A stretch of DNA of 64,000 nt, taken from positions 2,976,001 to 3,040,000 of the forward strand of contig OZ005703.1 in assembly GCA_963930775.1 (NCBI GenBank), read 5' to 3'. Position numbers and translations under genes: made by a program. This DNA comes from Cliona cf. orientalis (taxonomy: Eukaryota > Porifera > Demospongiae > Clionaida > Clionaidae). The notes beneath the pieces are model-generated. The model was not told the DNA's origin, did not search any database, and worked only from the letters and a program-made list of their open reading frames with translations. Below are positions 1 to 9,138 of this stretch, piece after piece (position 1 is the stretch's first letter; each line of letters opens with the position of its first letter).

Positions 1-1
1 C

Positions 2-1327
2 TTTTTTGGCATTGGCTGGATCATTTATTATTCAAATTTCATTCTATTTGGTCTCGATCAGCTTAAGGATGCACCAAGTGAGTATTTAAGTTTATTTGTT
101 CATTGGATCGTGTGGGCAGATAGCCTGGCTTTTGCAGTAATTTTGCCTTTGGCTGCAAGTGTGTTTTGTCGCAACGTTATTATGGTATTATTGTCCTGTA
201 GCGTGCTTATCATTTGCTCTTTCTTATTGATTGTTTTGCTGGTAGTCATTAATTGTAACCGCCATTGGTTCTACACTGAGCCAGGTCAAGGTAATCCCTA
301 TAAATCAGTTATGAATGTGCTGACCTTTGCTTGGAAAAACAAATATCTGTCACGTAAACGCAGTGCTTTTACATACTGTGATGACATCATACCATCTAGA
401 TTGGATTTTGGCAAGGAGAGATATGGAGGTCCCTATAGCACTGAACAAGTGGAGGATGTGAAAACACTGTTTCGAACAGTTCTAGTGTTACTTGTGGTAG
501 GATCTGTGTATTTGCTTAATGTTTCAAATGAGTTATATGGCCTACCACTCATTGGACTTCATATATCACATAAAGGGAAAAATTTTTGCAATCTTCTATT
601 TATTTTATTAGAAAGTGGCACTTTGAAGTACATGACCTCAGCAGTGGCTTTTCCCATTTACATTGTAGTTATGTTTTCATGTTGGAAAACGAAGCGTCCC
701 TCGATTTTGATGAGGTTGGGAATTGGATTATTTCTATTTTTGGCTGGCGTGTTGAGCGTCCTAATCACTGACATAGTTGGACATGCACAATTTGAAGTCA
801 AGCCAAACAGCAGTAGTCTGTGTATGTTTGCTATGCATTTTGATGCACAACACTTCAGTCCTCATCTTCCAAGCCTGGAAATGCCTTGGGCTTCACTCAT
901 CCCGATTAACCTATTGTTAGGATTTGGCCCTTTACTTGTGTGGACCACTGTATTTGAGTTTATCGCAGCTCAGAGCCCTCACTCCATGAAAGGACTGGTT
1001 GTTGGGTTGTTTTTTGTGATCTCAGGATTCTTTCAATTATTGGGCTCATTTGCTTTACTTCCTTTTTCACTGAAAGATGTTTGGCAGAGCCGACACTTGA
1101 AGGAGCACCCTCCTGTGACCAACTGTGGCTTTGGGTATTTTCTCTCTGTCTATGTTGTTGCAGCCATTGGCTTTATCCTCTTTGTAACAGTTGCCAAAAA
1201 TTATAAGCTCAGGGAAAGGGATGAAAAACCGTATGATTACATATATGCCGAAGAGTATTTTGATCAAGTGATTGCACACCGCGAGCAAGTCTTAGAGAGT
1301 GATTATAATGTAAATTTGTGTGATTAA
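2..1327 (+). CDS. POT/PTR2-family transporter, 5' end outside window (copy A)
   Basis: The reading frame is open from base 2, so the N-terminal part (TM1-TM3) lies upstream of the window. What remains is about 441 residues. It starts at the FFGIGW segment before the POT motif N-F-I-(L)-F-G-L-D-Q-L, then carries the cytosolic block RSAFTYCDD, the GGPYSTEQVEDVK segment leading into TM7, and FEFIAAQSPHSMKG of TM10. It ends in the conserved basic tail YKLRERD. By family, POT proteins are major-facilitator carriers that move di/tripeptides, nitrate or other small solutes across plasma or endosomal membranes. The substrate here cannot be read from sequence. It is nearly identical to copies at 9139 and 15705, so the three are recent duplicates. 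An apparent GTG start at 110 is internal (Val in the paralogues). Confidence 0.85.
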   Translation, partial: FFGIGWIIYYSNFILFGLDQLKDAPSEYLSLFVHWIVWADSLAFAVILPLAASVFCRNVIMVLLSCSVLIICSFLLIVLLVVINCNRHWFYTEPGQGNPYKSVMNVLTFAWKNKYLSRKRSAFTYCDDIIPSRLDFGKERYGGPYSTEQVEDVKTLFRTVLVLLVVGSVYLLNVSNELYGLPLIGLHISHKGKNFCNLLFILLESGTLKYMTSAVAFPIYIVVMFSCWKTKRPSILMRLGIGLFLFLAGVLSVLITDIVGHAQFEVKPNSSSLCMFAMHFDAQHFSPHLPSLEMPWASLIPINLLLGFGPLLVWTTVFEFIAAQSPHSMKGLVVGLFFVISGFFQLLGSFALLPFSLKDVWQSRHLKEHPPVTNCGFGYFLSVYVVAAIGFILFVTVAKNYKLRERDEKPYDYIYAEEYFDQVIAHREQVLESDYNVNLCD

Positions 1328-1443
1328 GTATTGAATTATGTTTGTCCAAAATTTGTATGCTGTAAGAATCCACTCCCGTATGTAGCGTAGTTTCTATTGT
1401 GCCAACAGTTATTTGAGAGGGTTATTAGGTAGATTATAATTAT

Positions 1444-1541
1444 GAATTGGCCCTTTACTTGTGCGGATCACTGTATTTGAGTTTATCGCAGCTCCGAGCC
1501 CTTACGTTCACTCTATAAAAGGATTGATAATTTTTTGTGAT
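1444..1541 (+). pseudogene. Decayed copy of the TM10 coding segment in the 3' flank
   Basis: About 120 bases after the stop codon, a 98-base stretch repeats, with substitutions and a small indel, the coding segment at roughly 925-1022 of the same gene (GPLLVWTTVFEF...MKG). It has no useful open frame. A similar relic lies downstream of the paralogue at 15705 (17656-17770) but I did not find one after the copy at 9139. It looks like a fragment left by an old unequal exchange that was then carried along by later duplication. Confidence 0.7.
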
Positions 1542-1926
1542 GCTATTATTACTATTGATTTTAACTCTACTTTTGATACATAAATTTTATGTTTTACATA
1601 AACAATGTATTTTTACTAACTTGTTTGATAAATATCACCTCTTTTGAGGCTTTCAGTATAGATTGTTTTGACCCTTTTAGTTGAACTGTTCTATCAAAAC
1701 CTTTTGTTTTATGTTCTATTTGCATTATTTTCATGTAGTGTTTGATATGAAACTGAGTGTTTATATAAAATTTCAATATTTATATTCCTCTGCCATTGCT
1801 GAAAGTGTGGAACCAATGCCTACAGGCATGTTTACATGTCGGTGAAATACAAATTTTATAACGGTCATCGTCAATCCTTGTGCATACCAAGCACTAATCA
1901 CTCTCTTTGTCCACCTACATGATTTA

Positions 1927-2135
1927 CCGTATTTCTTCTAAAAATTCGGCATGAGAATAATAATATTGCTTTAGCTTCGCCAAATTTTTAGAGGTTAATA
2001 TTCAACATTCTATCTGCGTGCGTATTCTTATAGCATATACGTGTGACGACCTTGCCGAAAATTAGAGACTATTTTCAATCTTTCGGTAAAGGGTGCCGAA
2101 TAATTAGAAGGGCTGAATTTTTAGAAGAAATATGG
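1927..2135. mobile_element. MITE, TA target duplication, CCGTATTTCTTC ends
   Basis: The ends form inverted repeats of about 25 bases: CCGTATTTCTTCTAAAAATT on the left and its near-complement on the right, flanked by TA on both sides (1925-1926, 2136-2137). The duplicated block after the copy at 15705 lacks this element at the matching place (about 18175), which gives an empty site. TA duplication and short inverted ends fit a Tc1/mariner-like non-autonomous element. Confidence 0.75.
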
Positions 2136-2629
2136 TAACACTAAAAACATACTTTGGCTAATCTGTACCTGTAGCTATGCAACTATAATTATAATAATAT
2201 TATGTGGTGAATAGTTATTATTATCACCCTTCTAAGAAGCCATTGCCTATTAATCACCACTTGCTAGCCTCGTGGTATGTAATGAGTATGGAAGAGAAAC
2301 CATGCAAGGTCACACTATGTGTAAGTAGAAGGAAGAAAATTGTAGCTGAGGCGAAAAAGAAAAACACACGTGTATATATCTATCTAAAGTTGTTATGATC
2401 ATGTAGAAGTATAATACTACATTGCTTTGAAATCATGCATAATATATGTTTCATAACATTTTAAAATGTTGATCAAAGATGCATGAATAGAAAGGTGTAG
2501 CAATGAACACGCTGTTTTGAAAATGTTATCAGGATGTGTGAATAGGAAGGGTGTAAATGAGCAAATTTAAGAAGTATGCACTGTACCTGTGCCTGTCCCT
2601 GAACACAATAAGTTAGTCCTCAATACTTA

Positions 2630-2799
2630 CTGTACTTGATCGAATATAACACATGGAAGAAAAATAATTTCAATTTTGAAAAACGCGCATCTTTCTAGTA
2701 AAGGTCGTCAATTGTTCCATACATAAACGTTATGAGAATTCGTAAAATGCTAAATTATTGCATTAAATTGGATCATGCGTTGTATTCGATTAACTACGG
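2630..2799. mobile_element. 170-bp MITE, copy 1 of family with ATCGAAT ends
   Basis: Inverted ends read CTGTACTTGATCGAATA on the left and the complement of CCGTAGTTAATCGAATA on the right, with TA on each side. A second copy in the opposite orientation is at 11373-11543; the interiors align over their whole length. Confidence 0.7.
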
Positions 2800-3179
2800 T
2801 AATTAAACCTACCAACGGAAGAAGTTTACACATCGATGTGACGCATCAAAGAAAAAGAAAACACAGCCAAGTTAATACAAATGCAACATCATTAGGTACA
2901 ATTAACCGTGATTGTTGCACCATTGTCTAGGTCTAGTGTTGTGTACAGTATTCTGCATCGACCCAGAGTTTGATTAGTGCAGTCTGCTGCTGATGCACTT
3001 GTCGCCACATGAGGGGTCGGCTGTGATTAAGATGGAAGCGTATGCTGAAAAGGTGACGAACCAGTCACGTTTGGACATAATTTGCTTACGCATCTGGGGA
3101 CATCTAGATAATACCAGCTGTTATGAATTTTCCCGCCGAACTGAATCTGTATTGGCTGTGGATCATTTATAGGACTTGG

Positions 3180-3918
3180 TTACCAGGAGGTAAGATGGAG
3201 AGCTCCTCGAATTAAAGGGACAGAAGCTTCTGTATAGTATTCTGAGTTAGTTAACATACCTGACAGGTCTCTTGGCAAATTGTATCCCATGATGCTGGCG
3301 GATTGCGGTGGAAGGAGTAAAGCAGTTCCTGGGGCTGGCGTAGTTGAAGGTGGTGTAACGAGCAAAATGGTTCCTGGGGCTGGCATAGTTGAAGGAGTGA
3401 GCGTAGTCACCACTAGATTGATTGCTGGGGAAGAATATGGCATAATTTGTGTTGTTATTGTTGGTGTGGCTGAGGGAGTGGGGGTGAGGGTGAGGGCTTG
3501 CTGAACGGCTGACTGCACCGCTAGTGTAGCAATGGTTTGGAGCCAGGAGGCGGTTCGCAGTCCAATTGATGATGACCCAATATTTGACAAATACTGAGGT
3601 AAGCTGCCTGAGCTCACTAGAGAGGAGGTTGACGGAGTTGACCTATTGGCTATGGTTGTTGTAGCACTCGATGGTGTCGAGGAGTAGTTGGCGCACTCGA
3701 CGCTGGTGCTAATAATGGCCGGAATCGAGAGACAAGGTCTGCTTTAGTAGCAAACCCAAACGGGAACAGTAGCGTTGCAGTTGAGGGCATCTCATATTTT
3801 GTAGGTTAACACGACGTAGCTCTCGGAGAGCGGCGTTCATATCGGCCATCGTTAGTGTATGGACGAAAGGAGGAATGATATAGAGAGACAAGAGAAACAC
3901 CCTGAGATGCTTTACCAC
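3180..3918 (-). pseudogene. Uncharacterised Ser/Thr/Pro-rich ORF with SAP-like N terminus, possibly transposon gag
   Basis: Two minus-strand open pieces (3709-3918 and 3180-3617) read as one decayed protein that changes frame between them. The first has MADMNAALRELRR followed by a helix-turn-helix stretch (NMRCPQLQRYCSRLGL) that resembles a SAP-type DNA-binding helix pair, though the usual Lys/Leu after it is missing. The second piece is a long low-complexity Thr/Pro/Ser tract ending in a more ordinary segment (NLPRDLSGMLTNSEYY). This layout is common in gag-like ORFs of sponge and cnidarian DIRS-type elements, but I see no reverse transcriptase next to it. It lies just 3' of the minus-strand transporter. 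Function is not known to me. Confidence 0.3.
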
Positions 3919-4019
3919 GTGCTTCGATGAAATGCTTTCTTAGCCAGTCTCGTATACGTCAGCTGTATATGCTCAGTATAGTGGGTGTGGTTGTTAGCAT
4001 CCTGGATATGACATGGCCA

Positions 4020-5582
4020 TTAACCTGGTATGCTATTATGCATCCCTAACCTTATTGCTTCAGAAAAGAAACACCAAAAGCCATAACTGAGTATACCGTT
4101 GCTCAAAATTGGTGAATTTAGGATGAAAGGCATGAAAACTATTACTCCAAGAATGGTGAACACACTGAAGATACTGATGAATATGTCCATGAATATTCCC
4201 TTCATTGAGTATGGAACTTGGGAGCTCAAAAATTCAATTATTCCAATGAAGGCAAAAACACCAGAGAAGCAATCCTCAACTGCAAGTACTGAAAGCCACC
4301 TGTAGTCTAGTGTGCCTATGAACATGCCAGTTTTGTTACTGAATATACAAGTTTCGTTATGAGTGATGGTCATTGTTTGATTGATATACAAGTCGATGCT
4401 CAAGAAGGCCAGCACTCTTAGCAGTAGAAAAGTGAATCCCACAAGTATTTTCAATTGGCTGCTTACTACAGGGATGCACTTGTAAAAAATAGGACGGATG
4501 ATGAAATCATAAAAGGGTATTAAAATGGATCCAAATCCAAAATGTAGGAAACTTAGGTCTTTACCCGTATAGCAACCCTCAACCATCTCTTTTGGGATTA
4601 AAATTTGATTAGTAAGTTTAGATTCTGCATATTCAAAGAACAGTGTTGGGCCAGGCAAAGCACCAGAGATAATGATAACGAGTACGAAGCGCAGAAATGT
4701 TTTTGCATCTTCTACCTGCTCAGTTGTGAAAGGCCCTCCATATTTGTGTTTGCCGAAGTCAATGCGAGAGGGAAGCTCATCCTCATGAAATGTGAAAGCA
4801 CTCCTGAATCTTGGTTGTTTGGTTTTGATAGCATACCTGATTACATTGAATACAAGCCTAAATGGGTTCCCTGTGACAGGTTCCTTTATCAGGTGATGAT
4901 TACAGAGAAAGTCCAGGCATACTGCTAATGTAAGGTATGTTGTAACTGTCAGTGAGCCTATTATTTGGTATTTTTTCTGTACACAGAATAGTGTGTAGTT
5001 GAGAGCAATGGCACTGCTGAAGGTAGTCCATGCCATCCACCGTATGAACGATACAATTTCTTCTGTTGATGCATCAGGAAACTGGTCCATAGTGAACTGC
5101 AAGATATTGGAAACAAATCCCACAAGACCAATTTCCATTGCTATCAGTAAAATAGCTTCGATGATACTTCTACCGGGATGTTCATAACCACTCACCAATT
5201 CTGCAATGACAGAGCTAACTGTATGGAGTGATGAAGAAATCCATGCTATTAGAATGCTCCACTTAATGACATTATATCGTCCAAAGTGGACGTCCGCTAG
5301 CCATCCAGCAATTGGTGAAAAAATTATCATTATCATGAAACCAATAATTAGAACAGCAATATTACTGGCAGTCGTTTTCCATATAAATGTATGTCTAATG
5401 AGGTAGTATCCACTCTGAAATAACAAGAACCAGACCAATACCAGTATGGCTCCTTTGCGCTTCATCCATTGTAGCCCGACCTTTCTCCAGTAGCATCTAT
5501 GAAATGCAACTGCGTAGTTACATTTTGATTCTTTATGTGGCAGCAAATGGGCACCAATTTGAGATCTCAGTGTTATTGACAT
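4020..5582 (-). CDS. Divergent POT-family transporter, minus strand, C-terminally short (copy B)
   Basis: 520 residues from the first ATG (5582); the frame extends upstream only through non-ATG codons. The POT marks are present in altered form: GWLADVHFGRY after TM2, SNILQFTMDQF in place of the usual FGLDQL, RSAFTFHEDELPSRIDFGK, GGPFTTEQVEDAK before TM7 and IEFLSSQVPYSMKG in TM10. TM1 is WFLLFQSGYYLI with no ExxER. It is the only copy on this strand and the most divergent. The protein stops after GFWCFFSEAIRLG, so the last helix and the YKxRER tail of the paralogues are missing. Either the end is a real truncation or an intron begins near AAG|GTTAGG at about 4035 and a last exon was lost or lies beyond. 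An N-terminal fragment of a sister copy is at 12090-12488. Confidence 0.75.
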   Translation of the reverse strand: MSITLRSQIGAHLLPHKESKCNYAVAFHRCYWRKVGLQWMKRKGAILVLVWFLLFQSGYYLIRHTFIWKTTASNIAVLIIGFMIMIIFSPIAGWLADVHFGRYNVIKWSILIAWISSSLHTVSSVIAELVSGYEHPGRSIIEAILLIAMEIGLVGFVSNILQFTMDQFPDASTEEIVSFIRWMAWTTFSSAIALNYTLFCVQKKYQIIGSLTVTTYLTLAVCLDFLCNHHLIKEPVTGNPFRLVFNVIRYAIKTKQPRFRSAFTFHEDELPSRIDFGKHKYGGPFTTEQVEDAKTFLRFVLVIIISGALPGPTLFFEYAESKLTNQILIPKEMVEGCYTGKDLSFLHFGFGSILIPFYDFIIRPIFYKCIPVVSSQLKILVGFTFLLLRVLAFLSIDLYINQTMTITHNETCIFSNKTGMFIGTLDYRWLSVLAVEDCFSGVFAFIGIIEFLSSQVPYSMKGIFMDIFISIFSVFTILGVIVFMPFILNSPILSNGILSYGFWCFFSEAIRLGMHNSIPG

Positions 5583-6834
5583 AACAATATTTTGGTGTCT
5601 ATAGCATTCACTTGAAGATAGCAGCAGAATTGAAGTAAGCTTCAGTATATTTGCGCAACTAAGTGTGTAAATTTTCAGCAACAAATCAATACTAGAATGT
5701 TATTTCTGAACCCAAATAAGATAACTGTGAATATTGTTGGTTATCTAAATTGACACATTGAGTAAATTGTAACTGGCTAGTGTAATGTTAAAACATCTTT
5801 CAGAGTAAACAAGTATGTTTAATGTCACAATCATGGGGTAATGTGCCTAGCATGCATGATCATCTATTAACAGTACATGGTCACATAACATAGAGACATA
5901 GTTCATGCACAAACAGTATCCTGCCTAGGCAAGATTGCCCATTAGTACCGTGCGCATGCGCAGATGGAAGCGGTTGCAGGGGCCACACCCCTCAAAGCAA
6001 ACGACGTTCTCGCTCTGTTCGAACATTGCTACCGGACTACTGATAGGTATGAACAGACCTCGCTTCTTGCTTTGCTCGAGGCTCGGTGGCTAGCGCCAGC
6101 GCCTGCTTAGCAGGCTTTTCGAAATGCGTGGCGCTTTCGCGCAGATCGTTCAACAATGAATCTATAGCTGTAGCTATGGCCTGAGACATTAAAGTCACTC
6201 TTCTTTGTGCACACGGCCCTACAGTTCTGTTGTCAAGATTGAGTCAGACTCTATAATAATAATGTTAGCATACCATTTTAGGTGCACTAAATATATTATC
6301 AAGTATGTTCTAGAAACAGTTTGGAGAGATCAATTTTCAGTTCAGATAGAAAGGATTATTTTATAAACAGCAGGATTGCCCTTCATTACTTCATGACCAT
6401 CATAAGGTTTACAGGCTATAATAAAATACAACACGATCACAAGTTATATCATCATAATAATAATGGGGACCTGTTTGTCAAACAAAGTATGACTCAGTAA
6501 ATGACACAATAATACACTACAGTTTATAATAATATTATTAATATAAACCGGTCTTGGTCGCTATTCTACATTATAATAATGTACATGTATATGCAAGGGC
6601 TATAAGCACTATGTTATGGTATGATGATTGCTGAAGTTCTGAATATTGTAAACTTAGTGTACAGTGAGGGCTCGCTTCACTGCACCTGATTCAGTTAGCT
6701 TCAATCACATACATACATGCATGCCAGTTGTATACATGCTGAACTAGAGCGACACTAGGGGAGCTTTGAGAGCTGAAGACCCCCCCCCCCCCCCCCCCCA
6801 AAAGATCTTCAGGCTCTACATTTATTTATATTTA
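5583..6834. other. Intergenic, no gene recognised
   Basis: The first 190 bases form the 5' flank of the minus-strand transporter and are shared with 12300-13020, so they were duplicated together with its N-terminal end. The segment 5940-6240 is more GC-rich than its surroundings and holds small palindromes (GCCTGCTTAGCAGGC near 6090), but I see no coding potential or named repeat in it. A poly-C run of about 19 lies at 6781-6799 between complementary arms (AGCTGAAGA / TCTTCAGGCT). Confidence 0.5.
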
Positions 6835-7290
6835 ATCGAATTTGGCGAAAACTGGCTTCAATACATTTCAAATCGAGGGACATGATCCACAAGCGTCAGA
6901 AAATTCAAATTGTGCCTTCTTCTTAGCCATCGTAGCCACACCTATGAACAATGCCTACTCAATGCATAATGCATACGGACATGTGCTTTCTGCTCATGCA
7001 CACAACTATAGTATGGCCTACTATACGAACAGGTAATAATAATATTATAATAATATGTAGGTAATAGCAGTTCATATTACCTTTTCCTATTCTAGATCAT
7101 CAGGCTGGAGCAGTTCATATTACCTTTTCCTATTCTAGATCATCAGGCTGGAGCAGAGAGAGAATAAGTGGGTTTTTTGGCTGATATCACTGTGGCCCCC
7201 ACCTGAGCATTTCTACATTATTAACCATGCACACAAAGTAGATCCACAGATTGCGCAATGTGCACATGGGGTATGTCATGGGAGCAGACA
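6835..7290 (+). repeat. Truncated copy of a dispersed Helitron-like repeat
   Basis: This stretch matches the repeat at 11308-12082: the GGCGAAAACTGGCTTCAAT segment, the GCCATCGTAGCCA segment, and near the end ATTGCGCAATGTGCACA followed by GGGGTATGT. The 5' end and the terminal CTAG are missing. A 43-base direct duplication lies inside it. Confidence 0.5.
7066..7151. repeat. 43-bp tandem duplication, two copies
   Basis: The unit beginning AGCAGTTCATATTACC and ending ATCAGGCTGG occurs twice back to back without a mismatch that I can see, followed by the first five bases of a third copy. Confidence 0.9.
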
Positions 7291-7305
7291 CAACTTGCAA
7301 TTTGG

Positions 7306-7326
7306 GGGGGGGGGGGGGGGGGGGGG
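7306..7326. repeat. Poly-G run
   Basis: An uninterrupted run of about 21 G, likely variable in length and prone to sequencing error. Confidence 0.9.
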
Positions 7327-7497
7327 CTTGATTATCATTGCGTGCGAATCACGCGAAAATTTTCTGCCCTGTTATTAAAAGTGTCATAAAAATTCTGAGA
7401 AATTCTCATCAATTTGATAATTTAAATTACAATTTTAAAGGTGTTAGACTGATAAAAGCTAACATTTGTTACAAGTCAACAATTGTTCCCAATAATT

Positions 7498-7622
7498 CGA
7501 GATGCATACGAGTCGCTCAGGTGCTTAAATGATAATTTTTGTGCTCACGACAACTACAACTACTACTACAACAACGACACATCTGAGTACTTTACCCCCT
7601 TGTGTATGCACACGGAGTAACT
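7498..7622 (-). repeat. 5' piece of the Helitron-like repeat in reverse orientation
   Basis: CGAGATGCATACGAGTCGCT ... TACTTTACCCCCTTG matches the right-hand copy at 12840-12965. Together with 6835-7290 it shows two opposed fragments of the same family around the poly-G run. Confidence 0.5.
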
Positions 7623-7846
7623 ATGAAAAGGCTGGCTATTCATGAAAGATGTGGTACACGGTATAATATCGAAAGCTCAGACTTTAAGGGAGTAATGAAT
7701 ATGATTATGTAAAGCAGCATGACTATGCATGATATTGCAGAATAGCATCGTACACACGTTTGGTACTGAATCCAATTTGAAGTATTCTAGTACGGTGTCG
7801 CAGTATGATTGGACCCCCCTGCTACGGGACCCTGGGTACAATCGTA

Positions 7847-7883
7847 CTAGGATGATTGGACCCCCTCGGTCCAATCATCCTAG
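7847..7883. repeat. Perfect 16-bp inverted repeat with 5-base loop
   Basis: CTAGGATGATTGGACC is followed by five bases and then its exact complement. Further GGACCC words surround it (7810, 7890, 7911). Confidence 0.85.
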
Positions 7884-9138
7884 GTTCTGTGGACCCCTCC
7901 CTGAAAGAATGGACCCCCATTCGAATCCGAGGTTCACATACTACCACTGGCCTCGATCTCCTACCCAACCTATTTAATAATTAGAGACTAATTATAAGGC
8001 TCGTTAGCTTGCTTATTATCTGATCATTTGGGAATTTTATTTGTACTATATAGGCTGTTGTGTGTATGGAGTAGTGTATTGTAGTGAAATTCATTCTGCA
8101 TTTCAACTTTGTGCCTAGCTGAAACTATTATGCCGTCACTACCGTAGTATCCTGCGATTCCCCTGCCCCCTTTGTGCATGTTACGTAGCATTGGGCAAAA
8201 TGGGGAGGGCTTTATACGCGGGAGCCTTACATTTCCATGTGACGACCATTGCCGACTGTTGAATGCCATGTGGGCGTGCGATCGGATGGGCAAAATCAGT
8301 CGTGAAAAGGATTTTGTTTTCTTCATGACCATCATCAGAAGCCATAGCTAGAAGAAAATTATGGAAATAGCCGACTTCTTTGGTGAGATTCGCTTTCGTC
8401 AAGGTCAAGAGTCCAAACCCGTCTCAGTGGAACATCGCAGTGTTGAGTATAGCTGATCTCATGCAGCTAGCTATCCAAAAATAGGCTGGTAAATTAGTTC
8501 TAGCCATGTAGAGCATGGAACACTCTTGATCCAATGATGACTATTACTGCCGTCTTTATTGGGCAGATGCACTTATTAGACAATACTTTATAACAGGAAG
8601 GAAGCATGCACTAAGTCTTATTAAAAAATATGAGCTTAATAAGCATGTGTGCTTATTAACCAGACTTTACAGTATGGCACTACATGTATCACTAAGTTAG
8701 AAAATAATACCAATGGTGTCTGCTTATTTCTGTATTACACTTGAAGTGCCATACCCACAGTTAGAACACTGTCATTTTTGGGAGCCTAGCATTTATTGAC
8801 TTTAGAACCTGCCTGACTTGTGTACCAAATGCAGCTTCTATTTTCAAAAGAATGCCATATTATACACAATGCAGTTTGTGTTAAAAACAACGGGTGTATA
8901 ATGAATGTGCTTTGTGCCAGCATAAAGGTATAGTTTATATACTCATAATACACATGTAATAATATATCAATGGGAATGATTGTTTATTGACAAGTATGTG
9001 TTTGTCTTTTTTATTTTGTGTGCCTTAGAAAGGCAGCTACGTTCATCAGTAAACTGATTACTACACAAATAGTATTAGTTCAATTCGAAGTGCATGTAGT
9101 TGTTACTCATTTTGAGGTTGATATCATATCTGCTTGTA
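7884..9138. other. 5' flank of transporter C, no gene recognised
   Basis: 8546-8693 is a decayed relative of the MITE at 14486 (it ends in TTATTAACCAGACTTTACAGTA and contains repeated GCTTATTA words). 8740-8830 (CACTTGAAGTGCC ...) is shared with 13960-14050. The last 200 bases before the start (from about 8930) are shared with 15530-15704, so the upstream region of copies C and E was duplicated together. Confidence 0.5.

Noticed and set aside
9100-9138. Upstream extension of transporter C (and similar extensions of E, F, J, K)
   Set aside because: The extensions begin with TTG or GTG and are not needed; the first ATG precedes the conserved N-terminal motif.
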